Assembly: GCA_900472925.1 (NCBI GenBank)
Contig: UCJU01000006.1
Coordinates: forward strand, 62,001 to 126,000
DNA length: 64,000 bases
Direction of reading: 5' to 3'
Source: Hyphomicrobiales bacterium
Lineage (GTDB): Bacteria; Pseudomonadota; Alphaproteobacteria; Rhizobiales; Rhizobiaceae
A program made the translations under genes and the position numbers. The notes under the pieces were generated by a model. That model searched no databases. It was given only the letters and a program-made list of their open reading frames with translations, and was not told the DNA's origin. Numbering within the stretch: position 1 is the first letter of the stretch; each line of letters begins with the position of its first letter. Shown piece by piece: positions 55,459-64,000 of the stretch.

Positions 55459-57285
55459 ATGTGCGGCATAGTTGGAATTGTTGGAACGCAGCCGGTCGCG
55501 GAGCGCCTTGTGGATGCGCTCAAGCGTCTGGAGTATCGGGGTTATGACTCCGCTGGCGTCGCAACAATTCAGGATGGCACACTTGATCGCCGCCGCGCCG
55601 AAGGCAAGCTTTTCAACCTGGAAAAAAAGCTGTCCGAAGAGCCGCTTCCCGGCCTGACCGGTATCGCCCACACACGCTGGGCAACGCATGGCGTGCCGAA
55701 CGAAACCAACGCCCACCCGCACTTCGTGGAAGGCGTCGCCGTCGTTCATAACGGCATCATCGAGAATTTCTCCGAATTGCGCGATGAGCTGGCAGCAGAA
55801 GGTGCCACCTTCACCACGCAGACCGACACGGAAGTCGTGGCGCAGTTGCTGGCAAAATTTACGCGCGAGGGGCTTGATCACCGCGCTGCCATGTTGGCGA
55901 TGCTGAACCGCGTCACAGGTGCCTACGCGCTCGGTGTCATGTTCCAGGATGATCCAAATACGCTTCTGTCTGCCCGCTCGGGCCCCCCGCTGGCCATCGG
56001 TTATGGACAGGGCGAAATGTTCCTTGGCTCCGACGCAATTGCGTTGTCGCCCTTCACAAATGAAATCACCTATCTCGTGGATGGCGATTGCGCGATCCTG
56101 ACTGCAAAGGGTGCCGAGATCATCGACTTCTCCGGCCAACCGGTTGAGCGTCAGCGCCAGATATCGCAGGCGACGGCCTTTGTTGTGGACAAGGGTAACC
56201 ACCGCCACTTCATGGAAAAGGAAATCTACGAGCAGCCGGAAGTCATTTCCCATGCGCTCAGCCACTATGTGGATTTTGCCGAAAAGCGCGTGAAGGATGC
56301 CGATCCTGCCATCGATTTTTCCAAGCTGACCGGCCTTGCCATTTCCGCCTGCGGCACAGCCTATCTGTCCGGCCTTGTCGGCAAATACTGGTTCGAACGT
56401 TATGCCCGTCTTCCAGTCGAAATCGATGTGGCCTCCGAATTCCGCTATCGTGAAATGCCTTTGTCTCCGACGCAAGCCGCACTGTTCATTTCGCAATCCG
56501 GCGAGACGGCAGACACGCTGGCATCGCTGCGCTATTGCCAGGAAAACGGTCTCAAGATCGGCACGGTCGTCAATGTGCGCGAGTCGACGATGGCGCGGGA
56601 ATCGGATGCGGTGTTCCCGATTCTCGCCGGCCCTGAAATCGGCGTTGCCTCCACCAAAGCCTTTACTTGCCAACTGGCCGTTCTGGCGTCGCTCGCCATT
56701 TCCGCGGGCAAGGCACGTGGCACGCTGACGGTCGAGCAGGAGACAGACCTCGTTCGTCACCTGATCGAAATGCCGCGTGTGATGAGCGAAGTCCTGAACG
56801 CCATCCAGCCGCAGATCGAAACGCTTTCGCGCGATCTCTCTCGCTTCAAGGACGTGCTTTATCTCGGTCGCGGCACCAGCTATCCGCTGGCGCTGGAAGG
56901 CGCGCTGAAGCTCAAGGAAATCTCCTACATTCACGCTGAGGGCTATGCTGCAGGCGAGCTGAAGCACGGTCCGATCGCGCTGATCGATGAGAACATGCCT
57001 GTCATCGTCATTGCACCGCATGACCGCTTCTTCGAAAAGACGGTATCCAACATGCAGGAAGTCGCCGCCCGCGGCGGCAAGATCATCTTCATCACCGACG
57101 AGAAGGGGGCAGCTGCCTCCAAGCTCGAAACCATGGCAACCATCGTTCTGCCGAACGTGGATGAAATCATCGCGCCGATGGTCTTCTCGCTGCCGATCCA
57201 GCTCCTAGCCTACCACACCGCCGTCTTCATGGGCACGGATGTGGACCAGCCGCGCAACCTGGCGAAGTCTGTAACCGTCGAGTAA
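55459..57285 (+). CDS. glmS: Glucosamine-fructose-6-phosphate aminotransferase
   Basis: This 608-residue amidotransferase forms glucosamine-6-phosphate from fructose-6-phosphate and glutamine. The N-terminal glutaminase starts MCGIVGIVG, whose Cys becomes the nucleophile after Met removal, with RWATHGVPNETNAHPH. Two SIS sugar-isomerase domains follow, with ACGTAYLSGLVG, ISQSGETADTLASLR and the conserved C-terminal NLAKSVTVE. ATG 55459 was chosen over an in-frame start 12 bases upstream because Cys must be residue 2. It pairs functionally with glmU. Confidence 0.97.
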   Translation: MCGIVGIVGTQPVAERLVDALKRLEYRGYDSAGVATIQDGTLDRRRAEGKLFNLEKKLSEEPLPGLTGIAHTRWATHGVPNETNAHPHFVEGVAVVHNGIIENFSELRDELAAEGATFTTQTDTEVVAQLLAKFTREGLDHRAAMLAMLNRVTGAYALGVMFQDDPNTLLSARSGPPLAIGYGQGEMFLGSDAIALSPFTNEITYLVDGDCAILTAKGAEIIDFSGQPVERQRQISQATAFVVDKGNHRHFMEKEIYEQPEVISHALSHYVDFAEKRVKDADPAIDFSKLTGLAISACGTAYLSGLVGKYWFERYARLPVEIDVASEFRYREMPLSPTQAALFISQSGETADTLASLRYCQENGLKIGTVVNVRESTMARESDAVFPILAGPEIGVASTKAFTCQLAVLASLAISAGKARGTLTVEQETDLVRHLIEMPRVMSEVLNAIQPQIETLSRDLSRFKDVLYLGRGTSYPLALEGALKLKEISYIHAEGYAAGELKHGPIALIDENMPVIVIAPHDRFFEKTVSNMQEVAARGGKIIFITDEKGAAASKLETMATIVLPNVDEIIAPMVFSLPIQLLAYHTAVFMGTDVDQPRNLAKSVTVE

Positions 57286-57331
57286 CGATATCAGACGCGC
57301 AATGGTTGTTTTTTAATCGATTTTATGAAAA

Positions 57332-57355
57332 CTCCCCTCTTCGATCAGAGGGGAG
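57332..57355 (+). promoter_or_regulatory. Hairpin that buries the ribosome binding site of the next gene
   Basis: CTCCCCTCT (57332-57340) and AGAGGGGAG (57347-57355) form a perfect 9-bp stem with a TCGATC loop. The right arm is the Shine-Dalgarno sequence for the ATG at 57361. The fold could limit translation or respond to temperature or a factor; there is no T-tract, so a terminator is less likely. Confidence 0.55.
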
Positions 57356-57360
57356 CTTTC

Positions 57361-57849
57361 ATGCAGTTCGACAAATGGGCCATCAGATTTTTTGCAGTGT
57401 TCCTCATCGCAGGCCCGCTTTGGCTCGTGTTCTCGTTTCTCAAAGACTTACCAGTTAAACTCCTTGCACGTGACACCAGTCAGTTGAATGTTCTGCCGCT
57501 CTATCTTCTCTATGTTTTCAGCATTTATGTGGGTTTTCGATTGTGGCGCGGCGGTAAAACCGCTTACTGGTTGGCATTGATAACCTATCTGTCCCAAATA
57601 CCTTACATCGCAGTCGGCAGGCTGGTGATGAACTGGTCCACAGGCGTGACCGTGCCTTTCTTCATCCATCTCAATGATGGCGATATCGCATTTCATATTA
57701 AATTCGAAATCGGTTCCTGGGCGACGTTCTTCGTGGTCTCGCCGCTTTCCGAGACGATCATCGGTATGAATCTCTTAGCGATTCTGGCCTGTGTGGTGAT
57801 TTATAGGTCCATGCGCACAAGGGGGCGCGCTACTCCTGCGCCTGCCTAG
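57361..57849 (+). CDS. Hypothetical membrane protein, four or more hydrophobic segments
   Basis: This 162-residue protein has hydrophobic segments at about 8-26, 40-58, 65-85 and 130-150, with a Lys/Arg-rich tail. No family is recognised. It starts MQFDKWAIRFFAVFLI with a strong GAGGGGAG 6-13 bases upstream that lies within the hairpin above. An in-frame ATG at 57325 would give 12 more residues from inside the hairpin region, and is less likely. Its codon use is slightly more AT-rich than glmS. Confidence 0.6.
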   Translation: MQFDKWAIRFFAVFLIAGPLWLVFSFLKDLPVKLLARDTSQLNVLPLYLLYVFSIYVGFRLWRGGKTAYWLALITYLSQIPYIAVGRLVMNWSTGVTVPFFIHLNDGDIAFHIKFEIGSWATFFVVSPLSETIIGMNLLAILACVVIYRSMRTRGRATPAPA

Positions 57850-57997
57850 TCTCTCGCAACTGTGAACCCACTTTGCGAGCTTCTGGCACTGCCAGCAGCG
57901 TGCCACAGGATTATTCACTTGAAAGGCGGAACGCGTTTCGTCACTGTCCGTTTCAAGATATCTTCTTCTCTGAAGTCTCTCGAATTTATGCGGATTC

Positions 57998-58666
57998 ATG
58001 ACCGAAATCCCCGTCAAAATTTCCTTCGCAACGCGCTTGCGTAACAGCTTCCTGACTGGCGTTCTCATCCTGGCGCCTGTCACGATCACCATGTGGCTGG
58101 TCTGGACCTTCCTTCAATGGGTGGATAGCTGGGTTAAACCGTACATTCCTGCGCGTTACGATCCAGAACAGTATTTCGATGTTGCCATTCCTGGCTTCGG
58201 CCTTCTGGTCGCGGTTATCGGTATTACGCTCATCGGGTTTCTTGGCAACAACCTGATCGGCAAATGGATTGTCGGGTTTGGCGAGTCCATTCTCAACCAC
58301 ATGCCCTTCGTGCGGCCTATCTACAAAAGCATCAAGCAGCTTTTCGAATCTGTTTTGAAAGAGCACTCCAGCTCATTCAAGAAGGTGGGCCTTATCGAGT
58401 TCCCCTCGCCGGGTACATGGGCCATGGTGTTCGTTTCTTCGGATGCCAAGGGCGAAGTGGCCTATCGTTTCAATGAAATCGGCCAGGAAATGGTCGCGGT
58501 CTTCCTGCCGCCAACGCCGGTGCCGACAGCGGGCTTTCTCCTGTTCGTCCCGAAGGATAAGATCATTATGCTGGAAATGTCGCCGGAAGACGGTGCTAAG
58601 CTTTTGATATCCGGCGGTCTTGTTGCTCCGGACTTCGAGTTGCCGAAGGCGATAGCGCCGGTCTGA
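57998..58666 (+). CDS. DUF502 family membrane protein
   Basis: This 222-residue protein matches DUF502. It has two hydrophobic segments (about 15-40 and 65-88), with the family features LRNSFLTGVLILAPVTITMW, HMPFVRPIYKSIKQLFES, and PTPVPTAGFLLFVPKDKI in the C-terminal domain. The function of the family is unknown. It is common in alphaproteobacteria near recG, as here, where it is convergent with the recG unit. Confidence 0.9.
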   Translation: MTEIPVKISFATRLRNSFLTGVLILAPVTITMWLVWTFLQWVDSWVKPYIPARYDPEQYFDVAIPGFGLLVAVIGITLIGFLGNNLIGKWIVGFGESILNHMPFVRPIYKSIKQLFESVLKEHSSSFKKVGLIEFPSPGTWAMVFVSSDAKGEVAYRFNEIGQEMVAVFLPPTPVPTAGFLLFVPKDKIIMLEMSPEDGAKLLISGGLVAPDFELPKAIAPV

Positions 58667-58669
58667 CGA

Positions 58670-58927
58670 TCAATCGTCTTCAAAAACCTCTCCGGTGCCG
58701 CTGGTCGAATGAAACACCGGCACAAAGACGCGCATATAGACGAAGCGCACGCTCCAGCCTTTTTCCTGCGCTTCTGCCCAAGCCTTCTTGCGTCCCGGCT
58801 TCTTGAAGCTCTTGCCGATAGCCTTCTTTTCGCTTTTGGCAAAGGTTTCCGGCAGCAGCAGGTTGTCTGGCGAACACAGGGCGTAGCCCTTGCAGAAAGC
58901 TGCTGGCGGTAGGGGCATGTCATTCAT
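58670..58927 (-). CDS. Small hypothetical protein downstream of recG
   Basis: This 85-residue basic protein begins MNDMPLPPAAFCKGYALCSP, has a Lys-rich middle (FAKSEKKAIGKSFKKPGRKK) and ends SGTGEVFEDD. No family is identified. Its ATG lies 5 bases beyond the recG stop on the same strand, so it is probably the last gene of that unit. Position and spacing support it as a real gene. Confidence 0.6.
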   Translation of the reverse strand: MNDMPLPPAAFCKGYALCSPDNLLLPETFAKSEKKAIGKSFKKPGRKKAWAEAQEKGWSVRFVYMRVFVPVFHSTSGTGEVFEDD

Positions 58928-58932
58928 CGTCG

Positions 58933-61038
58933 TTAGCCTGCATGGAGGAAACGGATCGCTTCGTCACGGCGATGGAGATAGAGCAGGGTGCGCAGGTTGC
59001 GACCTCGCTCACTTGATAATTCCGGGTCGCGTTCGATTGTGTAGGCGGCGTCCTTGCGGGCGATTTCCAACAGGTCGGCGTGAGCTTCGAGGCTGGCGAT
59101 GCGGAAGCCCGGCGTGCCGGATTGACGGGTGCCCAGAAGCTCGCCTTCACCACGCAGTTTCAGATCTTCTTCGGCAATCAGAAAGCCGTCTTCGCTGTCG
59201 CGCAGAATGGAAAGACGTGCCTTGCCGTTTTCGCTGAGCGGTCCCTTGTAGAGCAGGATGCAGGTGGATGCCTCGTCGCCACGCCCAACGCGACCGCGCA
59301 ACTGGTGCAGCTGGGCAAGGCCGAAATTCTCGGCGTGTTCGATGACCATGATCGTTGCGTCCGGCACGTCAACGCCCACTTCTACCACGGTCGTCGCCAC
59401 CAGCAGGCGCGTTTCGCCGGTCTTGAAGGCGAGCATTGCCGCGTCCTTCTCCGGCCCACTCATGCGGCCATGGATGAGGCCGATGTCTGCGCCCAGTGAC
59501 TTCGCGAGAACGGCATGGCGTTCTTCAGCGGACATCAAATCCGATTCTTCCGATTCCTCAACCAACGGGCAGATCCAGTAGGCTTTCTTGCCCTCGGCAA
59601 GCGCGCTTTTCAGCCGCGCGACGATATCACCGATGCGCTCGGTCGGGATGGTCACGGTCGTGATGGGTTTGCGGCCAGCTGGTTTTTCGGTCAGCTTGGA
59701 AACGTCCATATCCCCGAAGGCAGCCAGAACGAGTGTGCGGGGGATGGGTGTTGCGGTCATGACCAGCATATGCGGTGAGATGCCCTTGGCGGTTAGCCGC
59801 AGGCGCTGGTGCACGCCGAAACGATGCTGCTCATCCACGACAGCCAGCACGAGGTTCTTGTAACTGACGCTATCTTGAAACAGCGCATGGGTACCGATGA
59901 CGATCTGCGCCTCACCGGAGGCGATGCGCTCCTCGATCTCGCGGCGCTCCTTGCCCTTGGTGCGGCCTGTCAGAACCTCGCAGGAGATGCCAGCCGAGGC
60001 GGCGAATCTCGAGATCGTTGCAAAATGCTGGCGGGCGAGAATTTCGGTGGGGGCCATCAGAACGGCCTGTCCGCCAGCCTCGACGGCTGTCGCCATGGCC
60101 ATCAGTGCTACAAGCGTCTTGCCCGCGCCGACATCACCCTGCAGCAGGCGCAGCATGCGGTCTTCACCGGCCATGTCGGTCAGGATGTCCTTCACCGCAG
60201 CGCTCTGGCTCGCTGTCATCGAAAACGGCAGGTTCGCCAGAATCTTTGCGGCAAAATCGCCCTTGGCGCGGATGGGTTGGCCGGTGACCTTGCGCAGCCT
60301 TTGCCGAACCAGTGCCAGCGAAAGTTGACCGGCCAGAAACTCGTCATAGGCGAGACGGCGTCTGGCAGGGGCTTGCGGATCGATATCCGCCCCGTCACGC
60401 GGGTCGTGCAGATCGCGAAAGGCATCGGCCACATGCGGGAAGCTCTCACGTGCTGCCAGTGCTTCGTCTATCCACTCGGGAAAGACCGGCATTTTGGAAA
60501 GCGCGCCATCGATCGCGCGCCGCAGGACCTTGGGCGAAAGCCCCGCCGTCAAGGGGTAGACTGGCTCGACCAGCGGCAGGTTTTCGGCTTCGGAGACCTT
60601 CACCATGAAGTCGGGGTGCACCATGGAGGCGCGACCGTTGAACCAGTCGATCTTGCCGCTGACCATCACCTCTTCGTCCACCGGCAGGGCTTTCGACAGC
60701 CAGTCGCCCCTGGCACGGAAGAAGGTCAGTGCCAGTTCGCCGGTCTCGTCATGCAGAAAGACGCGGTAAGGTGCGGAGCGATTGCCTGGCGGTGCGGGCT
60801 GGTGGCGGTCCACGCGTCCCTGAATGGTGACAATGGCGCCCTGTGGTGCATGCGCTATTCCGGGGCGGTTACGCCGGTCGATGATGTTATAGGGCGCGTG
60901 AAACAGAAGGTCGACAACGCGGCTTTCCTCGACGCTTTCCCGGCCCAAAAGCTTTGCCAGCAGATCGGCGAGCTTCGGCCCGACGCCTACAAGCGTGGCG
61001 ACGGTAGCAAACAGCGGATCGAGGAGGGCGGGGCGCAT
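58933..61038 (-). CDS. recG: ATP-dependent DNA helicase RecG
   Basis: This 701-residue branch-migration helicase reverses stalled forks and resolves recombination intermediates. It has the N-terminal wedge/OB domain (RPGIAHAPQGAIVTIQGRV), Walker A LLQGDVGAGKT, the DEQH box VVDEQHRFGVHQR, motif III ATPIPRTL, and the C-terminal motifs HGRMSGPEKD and GRVGRGDEAS. ATG 61038 begins the conserved MRPALLDPLFATVATLVGVG; an upstream TTG or ATG frame adds a nonconserved stretch. It diverges from sdhE. Confidence 0.96.
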   Translation of the reverse strand: MRPALLDPLFATVATLVGVGPKLADLLAKLLGRESVEESRVVDLLFHAPYNIIDRRNRPGIAHAPQGAIVTIQGRVDRHQPAPPGNRSAPYRVFLHDETGELALTFFRARGDWLSKALPVDEEVMVSGKIDWFNGRASMVHPDFMVKVSEAENLPLVEPVYPLTAGLSPKVLRRAIDGALSKMPVFPEWIDEALAARESFPHVADAFRDLHDPRDGADIDPQAPARRRLAYDEFLAGQLSLALVRQRLRKVTGQPIRAKGDFAAKILANLPFSMTASQSAAVKDILTDMAGEDRMLRLLQGDVGAGKTLVALMAMATAVEAGGQAVLMAPTEILARQHFATISRFAASAGISCEVLTGRTKGKERREIEERIASGEAQIVIGTHALFQDSVSYKNLVLAVVDEQHRFGVHQRLRLTAKGISPHMLVMTATPIPRTLVLAAFGDMDVSKLTEKPAGRKPITTVTIPTERIGDIVARLKSALAEGKKAYWICPLVEESEESDLMSAEERHAVLAKSLGADIGLIHGRMSGPEKDAAMLAFKTGETRLLVATTVVEVGVDVPDATIMVIEHAENFGLAQLHQLRGRVGRGDEASTCILLYKGPLSENGKARLSILRDSEDGFLIAEEDLKLRGEGELLGTRQSGTPGFRIASLEAHADLLEIARKDAAYTIERDPELSSERGRNLRTLLYLHRRDEAIRFLHAG

Positions 61039-61207
61039 GGCGAGCAAAATCGTGGAAGGGCGGGCGCAATGCAAGAGCGCCACGGCGATAAACTCGGTTT
61101 ATCACCGGCAGTTTTGGCGGGTGCGGCAATATTTCGATAAAAACCGGTTCCCAATCGTTCCTGTCCTGTTCTATAGGAAGGGCCAAGTCAACAAATGGGT
61201 GAATGCG

Positions 61208-61525
61208 ATGACAGGACTGGTACGCACGAGTGCCGACCTCGATCCGAGGCGCAGGCGGATTCTTTATCGGTGCTGGCATCGCGGCATCCGCGAAATGGAC
61301 CTTGTTCTCGGGCAGTTCGCAGAAGAAAACATCGCTGATCTCTCGGACGAGCAACTGGACGAGCTTGAGATCATCATGAACGAGGAAGATCAGGACCTCG
61401 TGCAGATGGTGACGGGGGCGCAAGCCATTCCCGAAAAATTCCAGACGCCATTGTTTGAGACGATCATTTCCTACCGCCCGGATTTCGATCTGGTCACCGC
61501 CCAGAACGGACACAGCCCAAAATGA
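61208..61525 (+). CDS. sdhE: Succinate dehydrogenase flavinylation factor SdhE
   Basis: This 105-residue protein of the SdhE/SDHAF2 family (DUF339) helps attach FAD to the succinate dehydrogenase flavoprotein. It shows the signature RGIREMDLVLGQF (the RGxxExD type) at about residues 31-43, preceded by RRRRILYRCWH, and the acidic middle DLSDEQLDELEIIMNEEDQDL. ATG 61208 starts the conserved region, although the frame is open much further upstream. It overlaps mfd by 4 bases (ATGA), a conserved alphaproteobacterial pairing. Confidence 0.92.
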   Translation: MTGLVRTSADLDPRRRRILYRCWHRGIREMDLVLGQFAEENIADLSDEQLDELEIIMNEEDQDLVQMVTGAQAIPEKFQTPLFETIISYRPDFDLVTAQNGHSPK

Positions 61526-64000
61526 TAGCCGGATTCGATGTCAGGCTGGTGGCATCGGCCGATACGCCGTTGACCATCGGCAACGTGCCCTCGGGAACGG
61601 AAGCCTTTTTGCTCGCGGATATGGCGCGGCAGGGTACGCCCGTCGCTTATGTCTTGTCCGATGGCCAGCGCGTGGCCGATCTGGAGCAGATGCTGGGCTT
61701 CGTTGCGCCTGACATTCCGGTTCTGAGCCTGCCCGCTTGGGATTGCCTTCCTTACGACCGTGTGTCGCCCAGCGCGCATGTGTCGGCGCGCCGTCTGGCC
61801 ACGCTGTCCGGCCTCATCCACCACCAGAAAAAGCCGCACCCGGCCATCGTGCTCGTTACCGTCAATGCCATGTTGCAGAAGATGGCGCCGCGCGATGTCA
61901 TCGAAAGTCTTGCCTTTTCAGCCAAGCCCGGCAACCAGATCCGCATGGAAGACATTGCCGCCCGGCTGGAGCGCAATGGTTTCGACCGTGTCGCAACGGT
62001 TCGCGAGGTGGGTGAATTTGCCCTGCGCGGTGGCATTCTCGACGTCTTCGTTCCCGGCACAGACGAGCCTGTCCGGCTGGATTTCTTCGGCGACACGCTG
62101 GAAAGCATCCGCACATTCGATCCGGCAAGCCAGCGTACCATCGGTCAGGCTCGCTCGCTCGATCTGAACCCGATGAGCGAAGTGACGCTGACGCCGGATA
62201 CGATCAGCCGATTCCGAAAGAACTACCTGTCGCTGTTCGGCGCGGCTACGCGCGACGATGCGCTCTATCAGGCCGTGTCCGAGGGCCGTCGTTACGCGGG
62301 CATGGAACACTGGCTACCGCTGTTTTATGAAAAGCTGGAAACGGCCTTCGATTATCTCAAGGGCTTCCGCATCGTCACCGACCACACCGCGCGCGAAGCA
62401 GCCGTCGAGCGGTCCAAGCTTGTGCATGATTATTTCGACGCGCGACAGCAATCCGGCCAGACGAAGGGTGCAACGCAGGGAGCACCCTACAAGCCAGTCG
62501 CGCCCAGCCAGATTTATCTCGGCGGCAAAAGCTTCGATGAGGCGCTGAATGCCGTCAACGCCGTGCGACTGACGCCCTTCAACGAGCAGGATTCGAAAGA
62601 CAAGCCTGTCGCCACGCTGGATGCCCATGTCGGCCCGCGCTGGGCGAAGTCTCAGACTGAGAGCGAAAGCGAAGAGCGCGTCAACGTCTTCACGCTGGCC
62701 GTCAAGCACATTGCCGAGCGCCGCTCCAAGGGCTGGAAGGTGCTGATAACGGGCTGGTCGGAAGGTTCGCTCGACCGGCTGTTGCAGGTGCTGAACGAGC
62801 ATGGGCTTGAGAATATCAAGACCATCCAGTCGTTCAAGGAAGTCGAAAAGCTTGGCAAGGGTGAGGCTGCGGCTGCGGTTCTCAGCCTTGAGGCCGGTTT
62901 CGAGACCGGCAATCTCGCTGTCATCGGTGAGCAGGATATTCTCGGCGACCGCATGGTCCGCCGCTCCAAGCGCCGCAAGCGTGGTGCAGATTTCATCTCA
63001 GAAGTCGCCGGTCTGGATGAGGGCTCGCTCGTTGTCCATGCCGAACACGGTATCGGTCGTTTCGTCGGTCTTCGCACCATCGAGGCGGCGGGCGCGCCGC
63101 GTGATTGCCTCGAGCTTCATTATGCCGATGGGGCCAAGCTGTTCCTGCCGGTCGAAAACATCGATCTTCTCTCGCGCTACGGCTCGGATGCGGCGGAAGC
63201 CAATCTCGACAAGCTGGGTGGCGGCGCATGGCAGATGCGCAAGGCCAAGCTCAAGAAGCGCCTGCTGGACATGGCGGGCGATCTCATCCGCATCGCAGCC
63301 GCACGCATGGTCCGCCACGCACCGACGCTGATTGCGCCCGATGGGCTCTATGACGAATTCGCCGCCCGTTTCCCCTATGACGAGACGGAAGACCAGCTCA
63401 ACGCCATCGAATCCGTTCGTGACGATCTGGGTGCCGGTCGCCCGATGGATCGCCTGATCTGCGGTGACGTCGGCTTCGGCAAGACGGAAGTCGCGCTTCG
63501 TGCCGCATTCCTGGCCGCCATGAATGGCGTGCAGGTGGCCGTCGTCGTGCCCACCACGCTGCTTGCGCGCCAGCATTTCCGCACCTTCTCCGAACGCTTC
63601 CGTGGCCTGCCCATCCGCGTTCAGCAGGCATCGCGTCTCGTCGGCACCAAGGAACTGGCGCTGACCAAGAAGGAAGTGGCCGAGGGCAAGACGGATATCG
63701 TCGTCGGCACACACGCTCTGCTGGGTGCTGGCATCAACTTCGCCAATCTCGGCCTTCTCATCATCGATGAGGAACAGCATTTCGGCGTGAAGCATAAGGA
63801 ACGCCTGAAAGAACTGAAGAGCGACGTGCATGTGCTGACGCTGTCGGCCACGCCCATCCCGCGCACCTTGCAGCTTGCGATGACAGGCGTGCGGGAACTG
63901 TCGCTGATCACCACCGCGCCGGTGGACCGCATGGCCGTGCGTACCTTCATCTCGCCGTTCGACGCGCTTGTTATCCGCGAGACCCTGATGCGTGAGCATT
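61522..64000 (+). CDS. mfd: Transcription-repair coupling factor Mfd, 3' end cut off by the window
   Basis: The visible 826 codons, of about 1,160 expected, cover an N-terminal UvrB-like region, an RNA polymerase-interaction domain (about residues 480-560, with VVHAEHGIGRFVGL) and most of the helicase core. Walker A lies in GDVGFGKTEVALRAAF (about residue 648), DEEQ in IIDEEQHFGVKHKERL (about 750) and motif III in SATPIPRTLQ. Mfd displaces stalled RNA polymerase and recruits UvrA. It begins at ATG 61522 overlapping sdhE. Confidence 0.95.
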   Translation, partial: MIAGFDVRLVASADTPLTIGNVPSGTEAFLLADMARQGTPVAYVLSDGQRVADLEQMLGFVAPDIPVLSLPAWDCLPYDRVSPSAHVSARRLATLSGLIHHQKKPHPAIVLVTVNAMLQKMAPRDVIESLAFSAKPGNQIRMEDIAARLERNGFDRVATVREVGEFALRGGILDVFVPGTDEPVRLDFFGDTLESIRTFDPASQRTIGQARSLDLNPMSEVTLTPDTISRFRKNYLSLFGAATRDDALYQAVSEGRRYAGMEHWLPLFYEKLETAFDYLKGFRIVTDHTAREAAVERSKLVHDYFDARQQSGQTKGATQGAPYKPVAPSQIYLGGKSFDEALNAVNAVRLTPFNEQDSKDKPVATLDAHVGPRWAKSQTESESEERVNVFTLAVKHIAERRSKGWKVLITGWSEGSLDRLLQVLNEHGLENIKTIQSFKEVEKLGKGEAAAAVLSLEAGFETGNLAVIGEQDILGDRMVRRSKRRKRGADFISEVAGLDEGSLVVHAEHGIGRFVGLRTIEAAGAPRDCLELHYADGAKLFLPVENIDLLSRYGSDAAEANLDKLGGGAWQMRKAKLKKRLLDMAGDLIRIAAARMVRHAPTLIAPDGLYDEFAARFPYDETEDQLNAIESVRDDLGAGRPMDRLICGDVGFGKTEVALRAAFLAAMNGVQVAVVVPTTLLARQHFRTFSERFRGLPIRVQQASRLVGTKELALTKKEVAEGKTDIVVGTHALLGAGINFANLGLLIIDEEQHFGVKHKERLKELKSDVHVLTLSATPIPRTLQLAMTGVRELSLITTAPVDRMAVRTFISPFDALVIRETLMREH

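Noticed and set aside
55333-57021. A 562-codon minus-strand frame opposite glmS
   Set aside because: Its translation is His/Arg/Gln-rich with no motifs, while the plus strand encodes intact GlmS.

Overview
The window comes from an alphaproteobacterium of the Rhizobiaceae, most likely an Agrobacterium/Rhizobium chromosome. Supporting evidence is the SUF gene order (IscS-type desulfurase, sufB, sufC, sufD, sufS, a DUF59 protein, an A-type carrier), a phosphatidylcholine synthase, an NDUFS4-like complex I subunit, DUF982, DUF1883 and DUF502 proteins, an Irr-type iron-control motif, and even, moderately high GC. This rests on protein recognition by eye; no database search was run.

Layout. 1-13 kb: an SDR fragment, a serine hydrolase, an LprI-like protein, a DegP-type protease overlapping rarA, a DUF1883 protein, a Cache-domain chemoreceptor, an extensin-like lipoprotein, a two-gene ABC-2 exporter, tyrS and anmK. 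13-21.7 kb: an alpha/beta hydrolase diverging from the SUF operon, with a candidate Irr site between them. The operon is interrupted between sufB and sufC by a GIY-YIG nuclease gene lying inside a pair of perfect 29-bp inverted palindromic repeats. 21.7-26.5 kb: MYG1, a GreA-like factor and a MacAB-like efflux operon. 26.75-29.8 kb: tRNA-Pro and a roughly 3-kb decayed integrative element ending in a 19-bp copy of the tRNA 3' end. It carries a broken integrase, a YaaC-family gene and an unrecognised gene with a C-terminal hydrophobic segment. 29.9-41 kb: a tiny membrane protein, the NDUFS4-like gene, tRNA-Arg, then accessory genes (DUF1349, two divergent regulator/enzyme pairs, an HscC-type Hsp70 with a membrane J-like partner, small rhizobial proteins). 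41-64 kb: mostly core genes, namely DUF192/cold-shock, gloA, an M15-like lipoprotein, tRNA-Lys, ccdA, an AEC transporter, a UbiH-type hydroxylase, pcs, a BMP-type nucleoside ABC importer, glmU, glmS, a DUF502 protein, recG, sdhE and the start of mfd.

How parts work together. The SUF operon builds Fe-S clusters and is probably iron-controlled. GlmS and GlmU make UDP-GlcNAc, while AnmK recycles anhydro-MurNAc. RarA, RecG and Mfd handle stalled forks and blocked transcription. The BMP importer is complete in four genes.

The most interesting items are (1) the GIY-YIG gene bounded by inverted palindromes, with two further ORF-less pairs in the same head-to-head arrangement elsewhere in the window, which looks like a REPIN-type repeat family with a nuclease partner, and (2) the small tRNA-Pro island, whose two intact-looking cargo genes could be an uncharacterised defence-type module.
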